Below are positions 19,574 to 28,319 of a stretch of 39,336 bases of DNA, one piece after another. The DNA is from an uncultured cyanobacterium. Lineage in GTDB: Bacteria; Cyanobacteriota; Cyanobacteriia; Cyanobacteriales; Nostocaceae. Under the pieces are notes generated by a model that ran no database searches, was not told the DNA's origin, and saw nothing but the letters and a program-made list of their open reading frames with translations. The position numbers and the translations under genes are program-made. Every line of letters starts with the position of its first letter. Position 1 is the stretch's first letter. The stretch is from NCBI GenBank assembly GCA_903903925.1, contig CAIVAU010000039.1, forward strand, positions 1 to 39,336, written 5' to 3'.

Positions 19574-19795
19574 TTAGATTAGTTCCAACTCATTTTCACG
19601 CAAATGGGCTTTAAACTTTTTACTAAACTGGACATAAATCGGCAAGTTAGCGCTGACAGGTCTACCTTGCCACTGATTAATAATACCGATCACTTCACCT
19701 TCTATGCCTTTGAGGTCAAAAGCTTTACCGCGATGCTCAGGATGATGATAAACTACTACGGAATCTTTAACACGCACGCGATCGCCAATTTTCAT
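19574..19795 (-). CDS. ftrV: ferredoxin-thioredoxin reductase, variable (alpha) chain
   Basis: The 73-aa chain is the non-catalytic subunit of ferredoxin-thioredoxin reductase, which passes photosynthetic electrons from ferredoxin to thioredoxin. The family pattern is clear: MKIGDRVRVKDSVVVYHHPE, then GIEGEVIGIINQWQGRP and a LPIYVQFSKKFKAHLRENEL end, forming an SH3-like barrel. I start at the ATG at 19795; a GTG at 19840 would add 15 residues. The catalytic subunit gene ftrC is not in the window, as usual in cyanobacteria. Confidence 0.93.
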   Translation of the reverse strand: MKIGDRVRVKDSVVVYHHPEHRGKAFDLKGIEGEVIGIINQWQGRPVSANLPIYVQFSKKFKAHLRENELELI

Positions 19796-19938
19796 ACCAA
19801 CTTTTATACCTAGCGTTTGCTTTTCCACAAATGTCTCCACAGCCAGCCGTCACAGAACCCGTCAATCAAAAAATAGACTGCTTGCAAAAGTTATCAATCA
19901 GTCATAGTCAGCACAGATGTCGCTATAGCTGCTAGACA

Positions 19939-19966
19939 AACAAAGCCTGCCTATGCAGGCTTTGTT
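19939..19966 (-). terminator. strong hairpin, likely terminator
   Basis: Perfect 12-base arms (AACAAAGCCTGC/GCAGGCTTTGTT) around a CTAT loop. On the minus strand a TTTG-rich sequence follows, so it could end transcription from the PP2C side before it enters ftrV. Confidence 0.6.
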
Positions 19967-20136
19967 ATTCATTGGCCAAACTTGGTTCATATCCCCTTGT
20001 TTTCCCAATGAATGGGGAGATAAAACAAGGGTAGGGTGACATGAGGGCCTAGTACTTTGGCAAGAGGTCTAATGCTTTTATCTTCACTTAGTGTGCTGCA
20101 TTGGTCAACTCTTTGCTTTTGGGAATGGGAAATGGG

Positions 20137-20214
20137 GAGAGAGGGGGGAGATAGGGGAGTGTGGGAGGTAAGGAAGGGGAAGAAGGTGAGGAACACATTA
20201 CTCCCCCCTCTCTC
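20137..20214. repeat. purine-rich inverted repeat downstream of the PP2C gene
   Basis: Perfect 14-base arms (GAGAGAGGGGGGAG and its complement) at 20137-20150 and 20201-20214 flank a G/A-rich loop. It lies just after the stop of the PP2C gene. Confidence 0.65.
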
Positions 20215-20216
20215 TT

Positions 20217-22211
20217 CTACTTCCCTCTTCGACACAGTTGCTGAACTTTTTGGGGAAGTTGGCGACATATTTGCTGGAATGCTGGAGAATTAGGTTGCCA
20301 CCTAGCAAAGAATGCCAGACTCAAACCTCCAATAAGCAAAACTAACAACCCTCCAAGCAGCACCCACTGCTTTTGCTTTCTTTGACTTTTGAGAGTTTGG
20401 GTTGCTGTCGTGACATCCGTGGCTGTAATGTCCAACTCTAGCAATGCTTGAGAACTTTCTGCCAACTCAGTTTGTTCTTCTGGTTCTACTTGTTGGATCT
20501 CAACTAGTGGTAACGTGCGAGTTATTGGTACAAGGTATCCTGGGGAGACACAGCAATGGGTCAGAACCACTGACGTATTATCATGACCATTTTTCTGGTT
20601 TGCCAAGTCAATCCACTGGCGCACAGCATCTTCTAAAACAAGTTCGCCTGTTAAGAGTGGGACACCATAATCCCGCCAAGATTGTTCTACCAACCTATTG
20701 TCACTTAAACCATCAGAACATAGCAGTAATATGCCGTCTTCATCTAAAATGAATCGTTGAATCACAGGACGGAGAAATTCGCCATCTTTTGTTCCTAACG
20801 CTTGCGTCAGGGAAGTAGCATCTGGACGCTGCAAAGCCTTTCGATATAGACTACGAACAAAGCGTACTTCCCTTGCCGCCACATCATCATCTACTGTAAG
20901 TAGCTGGCAGTGGTTGCGCGTTATCCAGTATGCACGGCTATCGCCGACATGAACTAAGAAAAGTTCATGAGCATTTTCTAAGGGTCGTCCAGAAAAGGCA
21001 CTCGCGTGCCCAGAAAAATTTGAGTGGTGGAAGCCGTCTTCCTCCCGTTGAGTGAATTGACGGAGTGTTTGAACACGTTGTGGCACTTGCACAGCCATCA
21101 CAAGGGTTGTACCCATCCGCTGAGTCCCTTCACGTTTTTGCTCGTTATTGCAGTTGCAAATAACGTTATTCACAATTCGCAAACTTGCTTCTAGTTGTTG
21201 CTGCAATAAGTCTGGTGACAAAAGTTCGGTTTGTTCTGCCACCTCCGTTAGTAAGGCGCGGATTTGCAACTTTAGTGACTGCACAGCCAATTGACTTGCA
21301 ACCTCGCCGCCTTCGTGTCCACCAATACCATCGCAAACTATCGATACTCGTGGCAATAAGGGATCATTTTTGTCATCAGAGTCCGTGGGAAAACAAGTGT
21401 CTTCATTTTGCATCAGTTCTGACCCAGAGTCTGTTGCCCCTACTACCTTTAGAGTTAATGGTAATTCCGCCGCCGATGATAGTAATAACTCATTCAGTTG
21501 GGTGGCAATTGTCTCTAACTGGGCTTCTCCCCCACACATCTGCTGGACTATGTTCTGTATTCCTTGTGCTACTGGTGTTTTTGCCGCAGCAACCCAAGGC
21601 TGCCAACACTCTCCCAATCGTTGTAGAGACTTTGTATGCAATGTCTCTACAAGCTGTACTGTCTCTACAAGTTCTAGGAGGCGCACGCACCAACCTTGCA
21701 CTCGCAAGTTGTCTGGAAGCAGTAAACTATCTGCTACTCCCAATTCTGATAAAGGCATCCACAGTTGAAGAATTTGCCACAGCCAGTAAACTTGTCGTAC
21801 TGGTGTCGCTTGCTGCCATGCATCTGTAATTGCTGGGTAGAGATTTCCAGTCTCATCTATGGGCACATTTTCCAATAAGAGAATATCACCCTCAAATCCA
21901 TAGACCTGAGGCAAGTGCAACTGCTGTTGATATAATTGTAGATAAGGAATAATTTCTGTTGGCAATTCTTCAGGTAAATCTGGCAATAGTCCTGGTCGAG
22001 TATCCAACCAAATCTGGGGTTTAATGACCTCATATCTATTTGCTACCTTTTCTTGTGGTCGGATATTGGCTTGTTCCGTGCCAATTGCCCAGAGATAGCG
22101 CTGAACTTGGGGAGTTTGGCAATTTGCACACAGTAAAACATCGCCCATAGGATTAATCGGGTTAGTGCATCCTGGATTTGTACAGTAAATGATCCGCTGA
22201 GTAGAAATCAT
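20217..22211 (-). CDS. PP2C-type protein phosphatase with N-terminal zinc ribbon and C-terminal membrane anchor
   Basis: The 664-aa protein starts with a Cys4 ribbon (CTNPGC...CANC, residues 10-33) and a region of about 220 residues that resembles a degenerate kinase-like or helical domain. The PPM/PP2C domain follows (about residues 255-540): NEDTCF, VCDGIGGHEGGEVAS, RMGTTLV, VHVGDSRAYW, LLLCSDGLSDN and GHDNTSVVL, so the metal-binding aspartates are kept. A membrane helix, VLLGGLLVLLIGGLSLAFF, lies near residue 630, with a short basic tail. This arrangement of a membrane-anchored Ser/Thr phosphatase is known in cyanobacteria. A repeat-derived segment (ELVETVQLVETLH) lies in the N-terminal region. 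Confidence 0.9.
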   Translation of the reverse strand: MISTQRIIYCTNPGCTNPINPMGDVLLCANCQTPQVQRYLWAIGTEQANIRPQEKVANRYEVIKPQIWLDTRPGLLPDLPEELPTEIIPYLQLYQQQLHLPQVYGFEGDILLLENVPIDETGNLYPAITDAWQQATPVRQVYWLWQILQLWMPLSELGVADSLLLPDNLRVQGWCVRLLELVETVQLVETLHTKSLQRLGECWQPWVAAAKTPVAQGIQNIVQQMCGGEAQLETIATQLNELLLSSAAELPLTLKVVGATDSGSELMQNEDTCFPTDSDDKNDPLLPRVSIVCDGIGGHEGGEVASQLAVQSLKLQIRALLTEVAEQTELLSPDLLQQQLEASLRIVNNVICNCNNEQKREGTQRMGTTLVMAVQVPQRVQTLRQFTQREEDGFHHSNFSGHASAFSGRPLENAHELFLVHVGDSRAYWITRNHCQLLTVDDDVAAREVRFVRSLYRKALQRPDATSLTQALGTKDGEFLRPVIQRFILDEDGILLLCSDGLSDNRLVEQSWRDYGVPLLTGELVLEDAVRQWIDLANQKNGHDNTSVVLTHCCVSPGYLVPITRTLPLVEIQQVEPEEQTELAESSQALLELDITATDVTTATQTLKSQRKQKQWVLLGGLLVLLIGGLSLAFFARWQPNSPAFQQICRQLPQKVQQLCRRGK

Positions 22212-22483
22212 GGAAGTCTAAATTTTGGGACAAATATATTAGGTTTTAGAGATTTCATCTGGGTGGCTTATTTACGCACCCCCCGTACTAGGGGTTAGTG
22301 GGGGATAGGTAACAACTAAAATGCATTAGCCAGAGCAAGGTATTTCGTACAGGCTCCTACATGCCCTAAGTATCAAAGTATTTTACAAGACTAAAATATA
22401 GCAAAGAAAACTTAAAGTTAGCGAAAATTACTTAGGAGTCAGAAGTCATTATTCTCCCCACACTCCCCCCTCTCCCCACACTC

Positions 22484-22873
22484 TTATTCCACAGCTACCT
22501 GACACTGGTCACACAAACCAAAAAACTCCAAGGTGTGATAGAAAATCTTAAACTTATGGGTAGCTTGCAATTGGGTTTCTAGGTCATGAACGGGGCATTG
22601 ATTGAATGCAATGGAGATACCGCACTGCAAGCAGGTCATATGGTGCTTGTCTTGCTGCGCTAAGCTATAGAGAGCTTCACCGTTAGCCAATGTCCGCACT
22701 TGCACTAAGCCCTCTAGTTTTAAAGCTTCCAAGGAACGGTAAACTGTTGCTAAACCCATGCTCTGATTGCGGTTACGCAGTTTCACGTAGATATCCTGCG
22801 CGGAAATACCTTTTTTGATTGTTTTGAGCAGGTTCAGAATCCGCTCTTGACTGCGGGTGTGTGCGTCTCTCAT
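22484..22873 (-). CDS. zur: Fur-family metalloregulator, Zur (FurB) type
   Basis: The 129-aa protein has an N-terminal winged helix (TRSQERILNLLKTIKKGISAQD, SMGLATVYRSLEALKLEGLVQ), followed by DKHHMTCLQCG and LCDQC, giving two CxxC motifs for structural zinc. The close match of this layout to FurB of Anabaena, the zinc-uptake regulator, is why I choose Zur over Fur or PerR; the distinction by eye is not absolute. It represses zinc transport and paralogous zinc-independent genes in Anabaena. It is divergent from purS across 129 bases. Confidence 0.8.
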   Translation of the reverse strand: MRDAHTRSQERILNLLKTIKKGISAQDIYVKLRNRNQSMGLATVYRSLEALKLEGLVQVRTLANGEALYSLAQQDKHHMTCLQCGISIAFNQCPVHDLETQLQATHKFKIFYHTLEFFGLCDQCQVAVE

Positions 22874-23002
22874 AGACAGTTTTTTAAAAGCTTTTCTCCT
22901 GGCTGAGTTCTAGCTTAACGCTAATTAGTTTCTAATCTGATTGTTGCCCAGAGGGTGTAGAAAGATTATATTATGAACTTATCAGGATGAGAGCAAAAGC
23001 CA

Positions 23003-23284
23003 GTGCAAAGGAAATATCGAGCCAAAATTTTTGTGACGCTTCGTCCTTCAGTCCTAGACCCTGCTGGTGTAGCAGTACAGTCTGGGCTGAAGCAGTTGGG
23101 ATACGATAACGTTGAGCAGGTGCGGATTGGCAAGTACATTGAAATGATCCTCTCCTCACCTGATGAAGGTACAGCGCGTCAGAATCTAGATCGGATATGT
23201 GACCAAATGCTCGCAAATACCGTCATCGAAAATTATCGCTTTGATTTGATCGAGGTGGAATCACAAACAGGAGTGGTTAGTTGA
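23003..23284 (+). CDS. purS: phosphoribosylformylglycinamidine synthase subunit PurS
   Basis: The 93-aa subunit bridges PurL and PurQ in the FGAM synthase complex of purine synthesis. RAKIFVTLRPSVLDPAGVAV and LGYDNVEQVRIGKYIEM are the family hallmarks, and CDQMLANTVIENYRFDLIEV closes it. The start is a GTG before QRKYRAKIFV; no ATG is available. purQ follows after 124 bases of repeat-rich spacer. Confidence 0.95.
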   Translation: MQRKYRAKIFVTLRPSVLDPAGVAVQSGLKQLGYDNVEQVRIGKYIEMILSSPDEGTARQNLDRICDQMLANTVIENYRFDLIEVESQTGVVS

Positions 23285-23408
23285 TAGTGGTTAGTTGTTA
23301 GTGGTTAATCAAATAACCAACAACCCTTTTTCTGTGGTCGTCGCTACGCTTAGCTTGACACTCGCAGATTCATCGACAACTAACAACCAACAACTAAATA
23401 ACTAACAA
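23278..23408. repeat. short tandem repeats between purS and purQ
   Basis: GTTAGT/GGTTAGTTG units after purS and CAACTAA/CAACCAA units before purQ form two oppositely oriented repeat tracts that can pair with each other. They separate two genes of one pathway. Confidence 0.65.
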
Positions 23409-24086
23409 ATGATGAAATTTGGAATTGTTGTTTTTCCGGGTTCTAATTGCGATCGCGATGTTGCTTATGTGATCAAAGATGTGCTTGTTGCCCCAACTCG
23501 CATGGTTTGGCATCAAGAGACTGATATTTCCGATTTGGATGTGGTGATTCTACCAGGTGGCTTTAGCTATGGAGATTATTTACGCTGTGGGGCGATCGCA
23601 CGCTTTTCTCCTGTCATGCAGCAAGTGGTAGAACATGCAGAAAAAGGGAAATTTGTCCTCGGTATTTGTAATGGGTTTCAGGTATTAACTGAAGCTGGGC
23701 TTTTACCAGGGGCATTGGTGAAAAATCGGGATTTGCATTTTATCTGCGATCGTGTTCCGATCAAAGTCGAGCTAACTCATCTACCATGGACTCAAGCTTA
23801 CGCAAATGGTGAAATCATTACTTTGCCGATTGCTCATGGAGAAGGCCAATTCTACGCAGACGAGAAGACATTATCCGAAATTGAAAATAACGGTCAAGTC
23901 GTGTTCCGCTATGCAGGAGAGAATCCCAACGGCTCAATCAACAACATCGCTGGTATTTCTAACCGTCAGGGTAACGTGTTGGGAATGATGCCGCATCCTG
24001 AAAGGGCGTCAGACCCAATAGTAGGTGGTTGTGATGGGTTGAAGCTGTTTCAGGGGTTGTTAGATCTTCGGTTCAAGAATGAGTAG
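23409..24086 (+). CDS. purQ: phosphoribosylformylglycinamidine synthase subunit PurQ
   Basis: The 225-aa glutamine amidotransferase supplies ammonia to PurL. MKFGIVVFPGSNCDRD opens the class I domain; the nucleophile elbow GICNGFQ (Cys near residue 93) and the catalytic MMPHPERASDP (His and Glu near the C-terminus) are intact. Length fits the family. Either of two adjacent ATG codons could start it. purS lies upstream on the same strand. Confidence 0.97.
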   Translation: MMKFGIVVFPGSNCDRDVAYVIKDVLVAPTRMVWHQETDISDLDVVILPGGFSYGDYLRCGAIARFSPVMQQVVEHAEKGKFVLGICNGFQVLTEAGLLPGALVKNRDLHFICDRVPIKVELTHLPWTQAYANGEIITLPIAHGEGQFYADEKTLSEIENNGQVVFRYAGENPNGSINNIAGISNRQGNVLGMMPHPERASDPIVGGCDGLKLFQGLLDLRFKNE

Positions 24087-24273
24087 CAGAGCTTTTAGCT
24101 TCGCGGTATGCTGTTGTTTTAGCTGGTCTTTTTCAGAATGAGCAGTTTTTTAGGCAAATTTTACCTGTAATCGCATTGCTTAAGCCAAATTCGCTTTTCA
24201 ACATGCGAACTACAACAGGTAGTGCGATCGCAAGACTTGGGTAATTTTCTACAACTTCTTGAGAAACCTGGCT

Positions 24274-25863
24274 ATGCGGCATCTCAAACTTGCTCCAAAT
24301 TGGTTGCGGTTTTTAATTATCGTTGTGTTGGTGGTGGGAATATGTTTTCGCTTCTATAATCTTGGCAGCAAAGTTTACTCGCATGATGAGACTTACACTT
24401 CATTACGGATTTCTGGTTACACATCTGCTGAAGTGAAGCAGCAAATCTTCAATGGTCGTGTCATTACTAGGGAAGCTTTTGCCAAGTTCCAAAGTCCCAA
24501 TCTGGAAAAAGGCTTAGGTGACACAATTAAGTCTTTGGCAGTAGAAGACCCGCAACATCCACCACTCTATTATGTAATAGCTCGATTTTGGGTGCAAATC
24601 TTTGGCAATTCGGTGACAGCAATCAGAAGTTTGTCGGCTTTGATCAGTTTGCTCGTTTTCCCTTGCGTTTATTGGTTATGCCGTGAATTATTTAATGTGC
24701 CGTTATCGCTGCCAATGCTTGCGATCGTCTTCATGGCAATCTCTCCAATTCACCTGATTTACGCACAAGAAGCACGAGAATATATGCTGTGGGTAGTCAC
24801 CATACTACTATCTAGCGCCTCACTGCTGCGAGCCATGCGGCTGGAATTCAAACGGCAGCCAAAGTCAGATCGCATCTTGACTTGGGGAATTTATACAGCA
24901 GCTTTGGCACTCAGTCTCTATACATGTTTATTAAGTGGATTCGTTGCAGTTGCCCATGGAATTTATGTCCTTGCCATGAAAAGATTCTCTTGGACTAAGA
25001 CAGTCAAAGCTTATTTCCTATCATCAATAGCGGCTTTTGTCAGCTTTACGCCTTGGATTATAGTTATAATTGTTAATTTTTCTCAATTTCAAGATGCAAC
25101 AGCAACGACAATGACAAATTTGTCGTTTTTTGCTTTAATTCAATCTTGGTTTATGCAGATAAGTCGCATTTTTTTTGATTTGAACTTTGGCTTTGAAAAT
25201 CCTTTCAGCTATCTAATCACGCCATTTTTTTTGATTCTGGTAGGATATGCAATTTATTTTATTTATCGTACAACTCACCCACAAGTATCGTTATTTATTA
25301 TAACATTAATTGCAGTACCAGCACTGCCTCTCATGCTGCCAGATTTGATTTTTGGCGGACAGAGGTCAGTTGCTGAGCGATATTTAATGCCTTCTTATTT
25401 AGGAATTCAAATCGCTGTTGCTTACCTGCTAGCAACTCAGATCTATAACGGCAGTTCGTCACCACGCCGTAGAATCTGGCAAACTATCATGGCACTAGTG
25501 ATTATAGGCGGCGTGGTTTCTGGTGCAGTGAGTTCCCAAGCAGAGATTTGGTGGAATAAGGTTGTCAGTCAGGGGAATCCACAAGTTGCCAAAATCATCA
25601 ATCAGGCTTCTCGCCCACTTTTGATGAGTGATTCCTTGGGCATTAATTACGGAAATGTTTTTTCTCTCAGCTATCTTGTAGAACCAAAAGTGCGGTTTCA
25701 GTTGTTCAAGAACAGCAATATTCCCAAAATTCCTCAGGATACCAATGTGTTTTTACTTAATCCTGTAGCAAAAATCCGAAAGGGAATAGAAAAAAAGTAC
25801 AAATTTAAGGAGAAAATGGTTTATAAAGACAACGATGAATCGCTGTTTAAACTAGTAAAATGA
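24274..25863 (+). CDS. GT39/ArnT-like membrane glycosyltransferase
   Basis: The 529-aa protein has about eleven hydrophobic segments, beginning with FLIIVVLVVGICF. After the first helix comes YSHDETYTSLRISGY (about residues 35-49), the acidic loop motif of GT-C enzymes that use lipid-linked sugars, then DPQHPPLYYVIARFW and AISPIHLIYAQEAREYMLW, both characteristic of the PMT/ArnT-like group. The C-terminal 100 residues are soluble. It probably transfers sugar to a lipid or protein at the periplasmic face; the acceptor is unknown. I use the ATG rather than a TTG five codons upstream. Confidence 0.85.
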   Translation: MRHLKLAPNWLRFLIIVVLVVGICFRFYNLGSKVYSHDETYTSLRISGYTSAEVKQQIFNGRVITREAFAKFQSPNLEKGLGDTIKSLAVEDPQHPPLYYVIARFWVQIFGNSVTAIRSLSALISLLVFPCVYWLCRELFNVPLSLPMLAIVFMAISPIHLIYAQEAREYMLWVVTILLSSASLLRAMRLEFKRQPKSDRILTWGIYTAALALSLYTCLLSGFVAVAHGIYVLAMKRFSWTKTVKAYFLSSIAAFVSFTPWIIVIIVNFSQFQDATATTMTNLSFFALIQSWFMQISRIFFDLNFGFENPFSYLITPFFLILVGYAIYFIYRTTHPQVSLFIITLIAVPALPLMLPDLIFGGQRSVAERYLMPSYLGIQIAVAYLLATQIYNGSSSPRRRIWQTIMALVIIGGVVSGAVSSQAEIWWNKVVSQGNPQVAKIINQASRPLLMSDSLGINYGNVFSLSYLVEPKVRFQLFKNSNIPKIPQDTNVFLLNPVAKIRKGIEKKYKFKEKMVYKDNDESLFKLVK

Positions 25864-25898
25864 TAACAAAACATTGTTGAGTAGGAGTGCAGTTACTC

Positions 25899-26207
25899 AT
25901 GTTAAAATACAAGCTAAACGAAACAGACCTACAAAATGCATTAGCAAATCTGTCAGGCTGGACAGTAAAAGAAGGCAATTTGCACAAAGAATATAACTTT
26001 GCTTCTTTTGGTGAAGCAATGGGTTGGATGGTGAGCGTCGCCATCTACGCTGAGAAAATAGAGCATCACCCTACATGGTTGAATATTTACAACTTGGTTC
26101 GGGTTGATTTGGTAACCCACGATCTAGGTAATGTGATCAGCAACCTGGATGTAGAACTGGCTCATCAAATGAATCAACTAGCTGAAAACAAAGGGTATAG
26201 GGGTTAG
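25899..26207 (+). CDS. 4a-hydroxytetrahydrobiopterin dehydratase (PCD/DCoH)
   Basis: The 102-aa protein carries the PCD fold signature: LSGWTV, HKEYNFASFGEAMGWM, then KIEHHPTWLNIYNLVRVDL and THDLGNVI. HHPxW...VxxxLxTHD contains the active-site histidines. It dehydrates 4a-hydroxytetrahydropterin; in cyanobacteria, which often lack an aromatic hydroxylase, its role may lie elsewhere. The ATG has AGGAG ten bases upstream, better than the GTG at 25887. Confidence 0.9.
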   Translation: MLKYKLNETDLQNALANLSGWTVKEGNLHKEYNFASFGEAMGWMVSVAIYAEKIEHHPTWLNIYNLVRVDLVTHDLGNVISNLDVELAHQMNQLAENKGYRG

Positions 26208-26284
26208 GGTGTGGGGTGTAGAGATTGAAAAAATCCTACATCCCTCTGAGTAGCACCCACCCCATACCCCACACCCTATTTTTG
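26206..26284 (+). terminator. long inverted repeat, possible terminator
   Basis: Perfect 12-base arms AGGGTGTGGGGT (26206-26217) and ACCCCACACCCT (26266-26277) flank a 48-base loop and are followed by ATTTTTG. It lies between the PCD gene and the following oxidoreductase gene. Confidence 0.5.
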
Positions 26285-26290
26285 TAATTT

Positions 26291-27652
26291 ATGGAAACAG
26301 CAGATGCTATCGTTATTGGTAGTGGTCAAGGTGGCGTTCCCTTGGCGACAGATTTAGCTAAAGAAGGCAAAAAGGTTGTGCTATTTGAACGCGATGCCCT
26401 TGGTGGAAGTTGTGTTAATTATGGCTGTACTCCTTCTAAGGCTTTTTTAGCAGCAGCCCATGGTGCAGGTAGGGCAAGACAAGCAGATAAATTAGGCATT
26501 CATACTCAGGTTAATGTTGATTTTTCAGCAGTTATGAAACGGGTGCGTGATATCCGTGGAAGTTTCAATAGCGGTGTGAAGACTCGTCTAGAAAATGCTG
26601 GTGTAAAAGTCATCAAAGCTGAAGCTTCTTTTACCGCAGAAGGTACAGTAACAGGCGGTGGTAGCACTTTTCAAGCACCACTGATTGTGATTAATACTGG
26701 TACATCACCCTTGATTCCTGATATTCCAGGTTTGGTAGGTACACCTTATTTGACGAACTTGAATTTCTTTGATTTACAATCATTACCACCGCGAACTTTG
26801 GTGATGGGTGCTGGCTATATCGGCTTAGAATTAGGGCAAGGATTAGCACGATTAGGCAGTGAAATACATATGATTGTGCGGGGCGATCGCGTCCTGAGTC
26901 AAGAAGAACCTGATGTCAGCGAAGTCTTAGCCCAAGCCCTGAAACGAGATGGCATCAATCTACATTTTAATGTGAATGTAGAGACGTTGCGTGCAACATC
27001 TTTACAGGCTGATCATAATGTCTTCACCCTCACTCTCAGTAACGGAGAAGAATTACAAGGCGAAGCATTAATGGTTACCACTGGACGCCAGCCTAACACA
27101 AAAGCTCTCAATACTCAGGCGGCTGGTATTGAATTGGATAACCAGGGCTATATCAAAATTGATCCCAAATTTCAGACAACTAGTCCTGGTATTTATGCTA
27201 TTGGTGATGTAGCAAAACAGCCTGCATTTACCCACGTTTCCTGGGAAGATTATCGGCGACTGAAGGGAATTTTAAATGGGGAAAATCGCACACGAGATGA
27301 CCGAGTGTTAGGTTATGCAGTTTACACAGAACCACAAGTTGGGCGTGTTGGGCTAACTTTAGAAGCAGCTCAGAAAAAAGGCTTGCGTGCGCGTGCTGTA
27401 ACTTTGCCGATGGCTAACATTGCCCGTGCGATCGAATGGGGTCACGACTTAGGATTTTACCGCATGGTTGTAGATGACGACACCAATAAAATTTTAGGGG
27501 CAACCTTGGTGGGATATGAAGTGGCTGAGTTAGTTCATGTGTTTTTGTCTTTGATGGAAGCGGGTGCAAGTTGGCAGCTACTAGAACAGTCAGTGCATAT
27601 TCATCCTACATATGGAGAGGCATTGCCTAGTTTGGCGCGGTTGTTGATTTAG
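26291..27652 (+). CDS. class I pyridine nucleotide-disulfide oxidoreductase (mercuric-reductase/LPD-like)
   Basis: The 453-aa flavoprotein has an FAD-binding GSGQGGVPLATDLAKEGK (about residues 10-27), the redox disulfide GGSCVNYGCTPSK (about 37-49), a NAD(P)H-binding GAGYIGLELGQGLARLG, the second FAD motif GIYAIGDV and a C-terminal dimerisation domain with HIHPTYGEALPS. The HPTxGE motif supplies the general base in dihydrolipoamide dehydrogenase and relatives. There is no N-terminal HMA domain and no vicinal C-terminal cysteine pair, so true mercuric reductase activity is unlikely. The substrate is unknown. A 36-base piece of a related gene lies at 31074-31109. Confidence 0.9.
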   Translation: METADAIVIGSGQGGVPLATDLAKEGKKVVLFERDALGGSCVNYGCTPSKAFLAAAHGAGRARQADKLGIHTQVNVDFSAVMKRVRDIRGSFNSGVKTRLENAGVKVIKAEASFTAEGTVTGGGSTFQAPLIVINTGTSPLIPDIPGLVGTPYLTNLNFFDLQSLPPRTLVMGAGYIGLELGQGLARLGSEIHMIVRGDRVLSQEEPDVSEVLAQALKRDGINLHFNVNVETLRATSLQADHNVFTLTLSNGEELQGEALMVTTGRQPNTKALNTQAAGIELDNQGYIKIDPKFQTTSPGIYAIGDVAKQPAFTHVSWEDYRRLKGILNGENRTRDDRVLGYAVYTEPQVGRVGLTLEAAQKKGLRARAVTLPMANIARAIEWGHDLGFYRMVVDDDTNKILGATLVGYEVAELVHVFLSLMEAGASWQLLEQSVHIHPTYGEALPSLARLLI

Positions 27653-27690
27653 GTGCAACATGATTTTTCTACTCCATTGGATACAATACA

Positions 27691-27723
27691 TTGTAGGGGC
27701 GCAACGTTATTGTGTCCCTACAA
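27691..27723. repeat. short inverted repeat of the TTGTAGGG family
   Basis: Eight-base arms TTGTAGGG (27691-27698) and CCCTACAA (27716-27723) flank a GCGCAACGTT-containing loop. The unit resembles widespread cyanobacterial TTGTAG(A/G)G(A/G)C dispersed repeats, also seen within the PP2C gene. Confidence 0.65.
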
Positions 27724-27778
27724 GCAATTTGTATTTCACTCAATTGAGAACTGCCATCGTTGACTTAAGAGCCCGTTA

Positions 27779-28039
27779 TTAACCTTCTTTACCCTTCACG
27801 TATTTGTAAACTTTATATCCTCCATAAGTTAACAATGCTCCTGCTGCTATAACTCCCCCTACTGGCAAAGTAATTGGAGCAGCTACGACCGTCGTAGCAG
27901 TTGTCGTGAAGCCTAGCCAACCTGCAATACCAGCAGCTGGTAAAGTCGTAGTCACAGCTAAAGGTACTGTAGCAACAGTGATCGATCCTATTGAAGCTCC
28001 AGCAATAGTTGTAACCCCTGTAATTAACTCGTCTTTCAT
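27779..28039 (-). CDS. small Gly/Ala-rich hydrophobic protein
   Basis: The 86-aa product starts MKDELITGVTTIAGASIG and has two hydrophobic stretches rich in Gly, Ala, Val and Thr (about residues 8-45 and 50-72), then YGGYKVYKYVKGKEG. The ATG at 28039 has a good AAGGAGAT upstream, so the longer frame to 28129 is not used. I cannot assign a family. The composition is similar to membrane-active peptides, bacteriocin-like proteins or phage holins, and to the small protein at 2513-2851, but it could be a simple membrane protein. Confidence 0.6.
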   Translation of the reverse strand: MKDELITGVTTIAGASIGSITVATVPLAVTTTLPAAGIAGWLGFTTTATTVVAAPITLPVGGVIAAGALLTYGGYKVYKYVKGKEG

Positions 28040-28241
28040 CTTGTATCTCCTTATAGACTTTGGCTTTGAATCAAAGAAATAACTTTTGGCATATGATACG
28101 CTAGCCCCGCCGATGTAATATCTTCTCAATCTGCTTTAGGATGAGTATTGAAGTTTATACAGCGACTCTTTTATACTGACTTGTATAATCACAGATTCGG
28201 TTTAGAGATGATAAAAAACTGGGTGAAGAGTTGGCAAACAC

Positions 28242-28319
28242 TTACTTAGTCAAGCACGCCTCTTGTATCACCTTGTTTACAGCTACTAAAATGTTAGCAT
28301 CGAGCGCTAACCTGATCAC
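28242..28319 (-). pseudogene. N-terminal remnant of a VapC-like PIN toxin
   Basis: A GTG overlapping the antitoxin stop (GTGA) opens a 25-codon frame, VIRLALDANILVAVN, then VIQEACLTK and a stop. LALDANILVA is the first PIN strand with the catalytic Asp. The rest of the toxin (about 110 residues) is absent, so the toxin is broken. Confidence 0.7.

Larger units (their letters stand above)
19796..20216. other. 421-base gene-free spacer with two hairpins
   Basis: Between the ftrV start and the PP2C stop I see only the 12-base-pair hairpin at 19939-19966, the purine-rich inverted repeat at 20137-20214, and a short stretch at 20000-20100 without clear coding. Short frames here lack family features. 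Confidence 0.5.

Noticed and set aside
21185..21829. Plus-strand 214-codon open frame
   Set aside because: It is antisense to the well-supported PP2C phosphatase, has no Shine-Dalgarno or family features, and its length follows from the codon pattern of the gene opposite.
22874..23002. A Zur box in the zur-purS divergent spacer
   Set aside because: I looked for a TGATAATNATTATCA-like dyad and saw only AT-rich sequence with weak partial matches, not enough to call a site.
26291..27652. Call as true mercuric reductase
   Set aside because: There is no HMA domain, no C-terminal vicinal cysteine pair and no mer operon neighbours.
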